Positions 56,300-64,000 of a DNA stretch of 64,000 nt are shown here, piece after piece. The DNA lies in contig JALPQD010000303.1 in assembly GCA_023101885.1 (NCBI GenBank), positions 1,259,786 to 1,323,785 on the forward strand, written 5' to 3'. The notes under the pieces are model-generated. The model was not told the DNA's origin. It did not search any database and saw only the letters and a list, made by a program, of their open reading frames with translations. Made by a program: the position numbers and the translations under genes. Source of the DNA: Typhlomys cinereus (Eukaryota > Chordata > Mammalia > Rodentia > Platacanthomyidae). Positions within the stretch are counted from its first letter, which is position 1, and each line of letters opens with the position of its first letter.

Positions 56300-56425
56300 A
56301 CTAAATCAGACACCTATAATCCCAGCACTGGAGAGTTGGAGGCAGGAAGTTCAGAAATTTAAAGCTAACTTGGGCTACACAGTGAGACCCTGTCAAAATA
56401 AATCAAAACAAAAACTAACCAAACA
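56300..56425 (+). mobile_element. B1-like SINE, sense
   Basis: CACCTATAATCCCAGCACTG, GGAGGCAGGAAGTTCAG and GGGCTACACAGTGAGACCCT followed by an A-rich tail are direct B1 words. Confidence 0.88.
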
Positions 56426-56530
56426 AAAAGTTGCTTCATTAGACTCTCACTAGCTTTGCTATAGATACACCACTGATGTATGGTTACCATGACAACCGTT
56501 GTTTAAAGTTCTTCTTAAGCATTTGGAGGT

Positions 56531-56582
56531 AGTCTTGCCTAGTTTAACTAAGTTATAGTCTTGCCTAGTTTAACTAAGTTGA
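56531..56582. repeat. 26-bp tandem duplication
   Basis: Two direct units beginning AGTCTTGCCTAGTTTAACTA, differing only in the last base of the unit. Confidence 0.95.
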
Positions 56583-57529
56583 AGTCACTGATCCCCTTAC
56601 TTGACTCCGCACAGGTGCCTAAGGGGTGATCCTTCATTTTGAGAACCAGAAACTTTCAGATTTTACATTCTACAAGTGATACACAAACCACTGGCCACAA
56701 GATGGCTTCACCTGTCCTTACCTTCCTTACTCTTCAAATACCTTGAAGAGACAATTTGAGTTTGGGTGTTCCCTGGCTGTTTTTGCAAATTCTTGCATAA
56801 CTCACTGCTGCATGCTGGGTATAGCAAGCCTGGTTTGGTAATGACTTCCAGCCCATCTCTAGCTTGCCTTTCCTAACTTCTCTTCTGATTGCCCTCTGCG
56901 CACCATTTGTTCTGTGCACCCCTTGTTCTACCGAGCAGTGTTAAGAGCTTTCCGTACCTGCAGTATTTGTTCACATTCTACTGTCTCTGTTTGTTGAAAT
57001 CCCATGGCTTTTTCCAGGCCTGAGAACCTGTTAGGTTGGGTTCACCTGCCTTTAAAAGAAATTCTGCTATACTGATTGAACCACATAGAGATTAATTTAT
57101 CTTGTGCAACAAGAAGTTCAGGGACTAGCAGCCTAAGGCAAGATTCCACTCAAGACCCTAGTTCCTTTCAGATGCTTACGTCACCATTTTCAGTGATAGT
57201 GGCTGTGATTCTAGATATCATACAAGTTCCAAGCATGGAAAACAAGGTAGAAGTGGTATTAGTATAAGTCACCATACAATAAACCTGTAAAGTTCATGTT
57301 GGCCAAAACAGAGTTGCTTAACCACCATTTCAATGGAACCCAGGGAAATTTTCAGAGTTCTAGCCTGTAAAGGTCAGTTAGAAGGAAATTAGAATGAGAG
57401 TCTAGTGATTTAATGAGAATCTAATGTTAGATAGTTTTAACTGTTAGTTCCCCTTGAATCCTTTTTCTTTGAATCTTGCCTTCCTTTGTTTAATTTATGT
57501 TGCGCATTCTTTTTTAAAAGCACGAATAT

Positions 57530-57670
57530 TTGCCTTGTGTTTCATACAAATTTTACATGCCTGAAGTGGGATGCAGTTTCATCATGTTCTCTAGGTTGGC
57601 TTCAAATTTGCTGTGTAAACCAGACTGGTCCCAAACTTATGATCCTATTGTCTTGTCTCTTCAGCGCTAG
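57530..57670 (-). mobile_element. B1-like SINE fragment, antisense
   Basis: TCTCTAGGTTGGCTTCAAAT and AACCAGACTGGTCCCAAACT resemble the complement of an old B1. Confidence 0.45.
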
Positions 57671-57879
57671 GTAACAAGGGAGTAGAATTAAGGCTAATAG
57701 ATGCTTCTACTGCAGCCTTATTTCCCTCGGCTTCTTTGAATCAACTTGTGATTTGTCTCTTTGTATACCTCTTTCTTCCTGCTCTTCAGACTGGGAATAC
57801 AGATATTCCCATTTTCTATTGCACAGATGAATTAAGTTAAGAGAGAGAGGAAAAAAGGAGGGCATGGCTATTCAAAAGA

Positions 57880-58050
57880 GTTCTCTGGATGTAGGACTAG
57901 AAGGCCTAAATTCAAATATTGGTTTTACTCTGTGATTTTGTGTGAATCACAAGGCTTCTTGAATCTGTTTTCTCAGTTATAAAATGAGGGAATTCAGCTT
58001 AATGATCCTAGTTTTATTCTAACTTTAAGATCTTGAGGATTCTCATGAAT
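57880..58050 (+). mobile_element. MIR-like SINE fragment
   Basis: AAATTCAAATATTGG, TGTGTGAATCACAAGGCTTC and TTTTCTCAGTTATAAAATGA match the MIR core in order. Another small MIR-like piece lies at about 58,460-58,530. Confidence 0.6.
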
Positions 58051-58574
58051 GAAATAGATTAGTTGCCTTGGGGCACTCTGTGGAATTAGAGCCCACTTAG
58101 GATCATTGAGAAGCCAATGAAATAGGGAACAAACAAAATAGGGTACAATGGAATCCAAGCACCTTTTACTTGCTCTCAGTATGGGCCTAAGCCAAGTCCA
58201 GAGAGTGAAAAGGAAAAAGAAGACTGGGTCAGACTAGAGGTAAAATGTAAGTTGTGTAAGTAGGCAACGCCAAGCCTAGTAGATCATATTTTATGGAGGA
58301 AGAATATTTTAATTGCATTCTTAACCTTGCTTCCTCAAGCTTGGGGAAGAGGGAACTTTGTATGTGGCATCATATGCAATCGTTGTGGGTAACCAGTGTC
58401 TGCATCACAGTTGACAGGGACAGAGAAAGACACGTGTGAGTTAGAGAGAGGTGTACTCTTAACGTTGCTTCAAACAAGTCAATCGTCTTCTCTGAGCGTT
58501 ATATTCCCATCTATAAAATATGATTATTGGCTATATCACTTATTTTCCATTATTTAGTACTGGAAAAATAGCAG

Positions 58575-58722
58575 CCAAGCTTGAATAGGTTTCTTAAATG
58601 GCAAGCCATCCTCTTGATGGCATGATGGGGAGAAAGTTTCCCTCCTTCATTGCATACAACCCCTTTGGAAACCAGTATGAAGATTCCTAAAAAAGTTAAA
58701 AATCAAAATACCATATGACCTA
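58575..58722 (+). mobile_element. L1 fragment, sense (left of LTR insertion)
   Basis: TTTGGAAACCAGTATGAAGA, AAAGTTAAAAATCAAAATAC and CATATGACC are ORF2 3' sequence. It continues after the inserted LTR at about 59,419. Confidence 0.75.
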
Positions 58723-59418
58723 ACCCAGCACTCACGCATGCGCACACACATATCTCGGGAAGTAGGCGGGTCCAGTTTGGAGTTACAAGTTTCAGTGCCA
58801 TTCAGTCCCGGGGAGCCGCCCTGAGTGGCTGAGAGCACAGGGCAGGTTGAAGCGGGGAGGTCCGGAGTGACGGTCACTCTCCTCTTCCAGTCTTTGGTGA
58901 GTCACTGGTCACGAGGAAGCCGACATCTGGAACACCAAACACTGCTCAGAAGACACTCGAAAGTTTGATGCACAGGCACGTCCCAGAGAGCGGTGGGAAT
59001 TCAGATCCGATGAGCTCTCTCAGTTACCCATTTTTATTTCCCCCTTTGACTTAGGCGTGTGCCACTTTATTCAAAATTCAACCGACCAATCACATCACTC
59101 AGAAAATGCATATGTTCATGGTTACAATTCATGTCACACATCATATGTTCAACATTGATAAGGTTACAAGCTCTGGGTCACAAGCTCAGGGTTGCCATAG
59201 TTACAATCAATGCAAAGGCACTTCACACACCAATTTGTTTATCATTGCAAGCTTCAAAACACACAAGTATCTAGCAAGTCTTTAGCAAGGTTTCTCAGCA
59301 CATACACGTTTACTTCTTTACTTCAACTTCTCTATCCCTATGCTAACTTTCCCTGCACTCTCCACAGTCACAATAATTCTTGTGTGGTGTCTGGCTCCAC
59401 ATTTTCCCTCTGCTCACC
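58723..59418 (-). mobile_element. LTR-like insertion (ERVK-like guess), antisense, inside L1
   Basis: About 700 bases unlike L1 split the L1. The junctions read CCATATGACC (left) and CCGCATGACC (right), so the L1 target is repeated about ten bases with two mismatches. On the minus strand AATAAA-type signals occur (in GAATAAAGTGG and GAAATAAAAATGG), with a GC-rich stretch towards the left end. The ERV class and exact ends are not settled. Confidence 0.55.
59191..59204 (-). promoter_or_regulatory. X-box-like motif in the LTR
   Basis: GTAACTATGGCAAC on the minus strand differs by one base from the RFX X-box consensus. It may be chance. Confidence 0.25.
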
Positions 59419-60680
59419 GCATGACCCAACTATACCACTCCTGGCAGTATTCTTAAAGAGCGCAACATCTTATTACAGGAACACTTGCACATGTTCATTG
59501 CAGTTCTGTTCACAATAGCAGAAAAATGGAGATAACACGGATGCCTAAAAGTAGATGAATGAATAATGAAAATGTCACAATGCAATACACTATTCAAACT
59601 TGCAAGAAAAATGAGTTATGAAATTTGCTGATAATGTATGGTACTAGAAGAAATTATACTGAGGAAGTATCCCAGACACAAAAAGACAGATGCTGCTTGT
59701 TCTCTCTTATAAGTGGATTCTAATGTGAAATCTTCAAGTGGAAACTTCTGTAACACCGATAAGCTACAAAGGAACATAAGTCAGGAGGTGGAGGGAAGAT
59801 CCAAAAGAGTAGAGACAAAAGAACACAGGCAAATAGATAAATAAAGCAATTATGGAAGAAAAATGTAAAGGGGAGGAAAGAAAGGGGATAAAATATGTAA
59901 CAGGTTGTGAGCAAAATAAAAGAAAGCAAGTGGTTGTGAGGGGGAAGAAGCAACCAGTACTTCACATAGCTATGAATGCTGCAAGTTACAGCAACAACTC
60001 TGGCAAGAAGTGTTCAGTGGAGCAACAGTGATAAGAAAAGCTCTTAGCACTCAATCAAAATGCATCCTATTGCTATGGAAGATTTGTGATGCAAAGAACC
60101 ACAATAGTCCAGAGTGAAAAATGTTGAAAACCCTGGAATGCCCAGCCCTAATCAGGCCAACAAAATCAATCCCTGTCCCAAGGCTTGAGGACCCTAGTGG
60201 AAAGAGGGGGCAGTAACATTGGAAGAGCCTAAAAGTCGGTAGGTATACTGCCGGCCATGACACTCCAGTCGTGAAAGGGCTGGTGCATCCAGGAGCTCAC
60301 TGCCGTGAGAGCTACTGCCACTAGATCCATCCAGTGGCTGACATATCATCATTCCCCTATCAAGGATCTCAGGAGGCACACAAACGTTCAGAGAGAATCT
60401 TTGACACAAGGAACCAGACAAAAGAAGGGGACTTTCCCACCTGTTGGTTTGCCCACTGAAGGGCCATTTATACTACCACAGAGCTTGGTCCTGTACCAGT
60501 TCAGGTGCCCTAAGAAAGCCCCATGGTGCACACATACAGAGAGATGTGATGAAGGCAGGAGGGACATGGTTGGATTGGTGAAAAGTAGGCAGGATAAGAG
60601 AAGAAAAGAGTGGGAGGAAAGAGGAAGGGGTCAAGGATATAAACTCATTTTGTCTATAATGCAAAATTTTTAATTAAAAA
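59419..60680 (+). mobile_element. L1 3' end, sense (right of LTR insertion)
   Basis: AACTATACCACTCCTGGCAG, TTCATTGCAGTTCTGTTCAC, GAAGTATCCCAGACACAAAA and TCTCTTATAAGTGGATTCTA give the ORF2 3' end. A diverged 3' UTR-like part follows, ending in an A-rich tail at about 60,660-60,680. The UTR part differs from the G-rich family at 37 kb. Confidence 0.75.
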
Positions 60681-60685
60681 AACCT

Positions 60686-60907
60686 CAATGCCTCAAGGTT
60701 TAAGACTCTGTTTCACAAGCAGAAGGTACTGAGTTCTGATCCCAGATACCACATAAAAGTGCCAGGCGGAAGCTGGCTGGCCTGCACTTCTTGCCCTGGT
60801 GGGTGGAGCCTGGGAAATCCCAGAGTGAAGCAAGCAGGAAGTAGAAGCAATCCAGGATGATTCCCGAAGTCACCTTTGGGCCTCCATGAGGGACACAGGG
60901 CCCTTTG

Positions 60908-60960
<53 letters not shown>
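60686..60960 (+). mobile_element. tRNA-derived CA-tailed SINE, head truncated
   Basis: It starts within the A-box region (CTCAAGGTTTAAGACTCTG). The body (GGTGGAGCCTGGGAAATCCC), GATGATTCCCGAAGTCACC unit and a (CA)n at 60,909-60,958 are intact. No AT-rich end remains. Confidence 0.88.
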
Positions 60961-61500
60961 TTTATGGAGTCCTCGAAGTATCTCTGAAACCATTGCAAAT
61001 TGGAAAATGCCTGGACAGTCCTTGGGCACCTGTTCTTAGTCTACCATTTCTGGTTCTGAGTTCACCTTCTCCATGCCAAGTTGATGGCTTTCATTTCCGT
61101 ACAATGCTTGATTTAGACCATTCTCATTCTCTTCATTGACATTTCTGTTGTCCCCTCCCCAATCCAATCTGAGGATTGCTTCTTAGTCTTCTTTACCATA
61201 ACAACCTGCACTCATTCACAAGATGCAGATTCACATACCTGGCCCTTCCTGTTCCCTTTCTCGAGGTTTAGTGAGTCACAGGTGGGTCCTAAAGTTGATG
61301 TTGAAAAGAAACCTTTTGATTCTACAATGTTTACTCTACTTAAAGCCTCATCACAAGAGGTAGAAGTTGCTGACTTCGACTTTTTTGTCCCCTCTCAGAG
61401 AGAGACATTTTGATGCTGGTTTCATAAGCGACCTGCTGAACCAGTTTCACAGGGATTCTCCAGGTGGAAGAATGTTCCACTTCCTTATGTTTTAACTTTG
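60961..61500. other. No feature recognised
   Basis: Unique-looking sequence; no gene or repeat recognised. Confidence 0.4.
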
Positions 61501-61504
61501 TAAT

Positions 61505-61645
61505 AATAACAATGACAATGATACTCAGCTATCATTTATAGAGCTTCTATATGGCTCAGCACAAAGTTGTGTGTTTCATACATGTTCGTTAATCTTTGCA
61601 ACTTTAGAAAGTACCTGCTATTGTCCTATTTTTAAATAAGTAAAC
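61505..61645 (-). mobile_element. MIR-like SINE, antisense
   Basis: CAGCTATCATTTATAGAGCT, TATGGCTCAGCACAAAGTTG and TTCGTTAATCTTTGCAACTT follow the complement of the MIR 3' half. Confidence 0.6.
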
Positions 61646-62039
61646 CTCCCAAAATCATGTCTTTTGTCTCCAGTCTGTTTTATTCTAGTGTTCATGCTCT
61701 TTTACCTCTCCATGAAGAGACAGAATGTCTTTTGTAAGTTTTGAGGGTTTTGACCCTCTTGGTAAGTAACAAAAGAGAAAAGAAAAAACTATATGTAACT
61801 TGAAAACTATTATACCTGGGAATTGAGAACAAATTATAAAGTTAAACCTAAAAAAATGTGGATCAACATAGGTACAAACTTACTAAATGGTCTTGAGTTC
61901 ATCTTTAAGATTCCTTGAATTAGTTACTCTAGGTATAAATGGAGAGATCAGAATCTGCTGTAGCACCTGTCAGAAGTAGTAAGTAAAATCATCAGCTCAA
62001 GTGGAAAACACAGTTATTTTCTTAAAGATTTTCTTGAGT

Positions 62040-62200
62040 GGGACTGGGGATAGAGCTCAGTTGGTTAAAGTGCTTGTTTGACATGCAGAAAATCCTGGGT
62101 TTAATTTTTAGTACTGTATTAACCAGGTGTAAGTATAATCTTAGCACACGGGAGATAGGAGGATCAGAAGTTCAAGGTTATCTACAACAAAAAAGAAGAT
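62040..62200 (+). mobile_element. B4-like SINE, sense
   Basis: GGGACTGGGGATAGAGCTCA, GTTGGTTAAAGTGCTTG and AATCCTGGGTTTAATTTTTA form an ID-like head. A B1-like end (AATCTTAGCACACGGGAG, ATCAGAAGTTCAAGG) follows. Confidence 0.75.
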
Positions 62201-62579
62201 TATCCATTTTTACCATGTCCCTTTTAAAGAAATCACAGTCTTCTTGTATACTGTAAGCCAATATTTATGACAAACAGATACTATGGTAAGCTCTATCAAA
62301 GAAAACAAACAAATGGGGCAATTAATCTGTACTCTAGAAGCAAGAAGACTGTAATTGCTGTGGGAGTAAGGAATAATAATGATCTTGCTTTTTGGTGGTA
62401 ATAAAATGTTCTACAAATTATGCTCAAGACTCTAAAATCTTATATATCTATAAATGATTATTACCTTTTCTGCTCTTGTTTCCCAGTAATATGGAGAATG
62501 TTGTATACTCTGTTCCCCTGTGGCAGTTATTTTGTCACCATGGACATTGAGAAGTTGTCTTGTGGACAATTTTGTGAGC

Positions 62580-63330
62580 CCCTGAATTAACGTTGAGCAT
62601 CTCAGTCCCTGTAGTTAAGTTCATTTCTATTAGCCACAACCAGGCCATTTGAAAATCCTCCTCCAGGGCTGAAGTGATGGCTCAGGGGTTAAGACTTTGT
62701 CTCGTAAGCAGAAGATCCTGAGTTTAGATCCCAGGTCCCACGTTAAAAAAAACAAAAGCCAGGCGGAAATGACAGAAGCTTCTACTTCCGGCCTGATGGG
62801 CAGAGCCTAGAGTGAAGAAAGGAGGTAGAAGCACCCTTGGTCCTCCACAGAGATACATGTGCCTTCTGATACATACACACAATTAATTAATTAATTAATT
62901 AAAATTAATTAATTAATAAAAAAGAAAATCCTCCTTCATCCTGGCTAGAATGTGCCAATTCCCAAGAACTAACTTAACCACTTCCAACTTGACTTTGAGA
63001 AATGACTGTCCTTTGCCTGACATTTTCCATTCCCTATATCCTTCTTTCCTACTTCTTTGACAATCCCTTAAGCAAATGTTGGAGGCTATAAAAGGTGGAA
63101 GTTCCCTTTATCCTATAGATTCTATAGATTCCCCCCCATGCTGTCCATAGGAATCATCTCCCCTATTCTCCTCTATTTTAAGCAATCTCATCTGTTCAAA
63201 TGCTTTCCCACCTTAAATCCAAGGTTCCCTTGGCCAACAGGCCCTCAGTTCAAATAAAACATGTGTTTCTTAAGTTTTGCCCTTGTGTTAGCTTCTTTTC
63301 ATCAGCAGACCTTCACATCAACCTAACAAA
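62580..63330 (+). mobile_element. Unclassified LTR-like repeat family B, copy 2
   Basis: It aligns with 43,650-44,195 and contains a SINE at 62,666-62,922 inside it. Near the end AATAAAACATGTGTTTC at about 63,256 is followed by an R-U5-like stretch with GCAGACCTTCACATCAACC. Confidence 0.5.
62666..62922 (+). mobile_element. tRNA-derived SINE, inserted in LTR family B
   Basis: A GGGCTGAAGTGATGGCTCAG head, GAGTTTAGATCCCAGGTCCC box and a body lacking part of the GATGATTCC unit. The tail is (AATT)n, at about 62,880-62,920, instead of CA. GAAAATCCTCCT flanks it. Confidence 0.88.
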
Positions 63331-64000
63331 TTACTTTATTGCATTAGCTTTTGTCTGGCTTCATTTCTTTATTCACTCTTTCTAATCATGCACTGTGTTT
63401 TTTTTCCATTCTCTCATACGTCCACTTAGGTCTTTTAAACATTTTGTAAACACTGTTGGCATCCCCAGATTCAGAAGTTTGTTAAAGAACTAGACATATA
63501 ATTCTACCCATAGTCATGATTTATTGCAGGAAAAATATAAAAAGCAAAATCAACAAAGGGAAAAAGCATCTACTGGAAAGAGTCCAATAAAAACCAGGTC
63601 CGTGCTTTTAGCTTAATGTTGCTGAATTCCTCTGGCAAAATTGTGACAATGGCTATGACATATCATTTTCTAGGAGAGCTCATGAAGGAACTTTGCTTTG
63701 TATGTATAAAAATTTCAGATTCCCAGAAGTAAATGCTCAGCATAAAACGTAAAACACAATGTCAGCACAAATGGTTTACCCCAATGACGTTTCTCTTATC
63801 ATTTATGAAGTGGTAGGACCCTTCAGCAAAGTCGAGTTTCCAAACCTGCGGCAACAGCTAAACTTGAAAGCAAGTTTCTAAGTAGGGCTATCCGCTGGAG
63901 CATGGGTACTGCCCACGCCCTGGAAGAAAAGTGTCTCTCCTTTTCCCAGCAGTCATCAATGACCTTGTGAGGCCCTCCCCATCTGCACTGCAATGTTGAC
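63331..64000. other. No feature recognised
   Basis: No convincing gene or repeat up to the window end. Confidence 0.4.

Noticed and set aside
1..64000. A prokaryote-type defence system, operon or viral genome
   Set aside because: The repeat content, poly(A) retrocopies, CpG island and gene poverty are those of a mammalian chromosome. No operon-like run of genes exists.

Overview
This window looks like rodent nuclear DNA that is almost entirely non-coding. The evidence is Lx-type L1 3' UTRs, B1-, B2- and B4-like SINEs, ORR1/MT-style MaLR LTRs, and about nineteen copies of a tRNA-derived, CA-tailed SINE. That SINE is not the mouse B2 I know. A jerboa or jumping-mouse lineage (Dipodoidea) is a guess from its absence in mouse, not a demonstrated assignment. 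I found no intact multi-exon protein-coding gene. Most open reading frames are by-products of SINEs, of CA/GT repeats, or of the CpG island.

Layout. 0-5 kb: a U6 pseudogene, antisense L1, old L2-like pieces and one SINE. 5.64-6.4 kb: the only CpG island. It carries three RFX X-box motifs in the same orientation and a CTCF-like core, so it is the best candidate for a real promoter and first exon, possibly of a cilia-related gene lying mostly outside the window. 6.4-19 kb: SINEs, an Lx-type L1 3' UTR, a second U6 pseudogene, two related copies of an unclassified ERV-like repeat, and an LTR with a primer-binding-site-like junction near 18.92 kb. 19-31 kb: L1 fragments and SINEs. Inside a SINE at 25.05-27.12 kb sits an ERVL-MaLR element with the structure R-U5-internal-U3-R-poly(A) and a 17-bp target-site duplication. 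31-40 kb: three copies of an LTR-like family, L1 3' ends, and an LTR interrupted by L1 sequence.

40-48 kb holds two processed retrocopies on the minus strand. The SUMO2 copy has residues 2-95 intact but ACG in place of the start codon. The ATP5PB copy has two 1-base deletions and a stop codon, and it lies inside an older L1. 48-64 kb: L1 and SINE copies, a well-preserved MIR, a young 5'-truncated L1 with perfect 16-bp target-site duplications, an antisense LTR inside an L1, and a second copy of the LTR family first seen at 43.7 kb.

The main theme is L1-driven retrotransposition acting on its own RNA, SINE RNA, U6 RNA, two mRNAs and, most unusually, an LTR-retrotransposon transcript. Family names come from recognising sequence motifs, not from a database search, and old-repeat boundaries are approximate to tens of bases.
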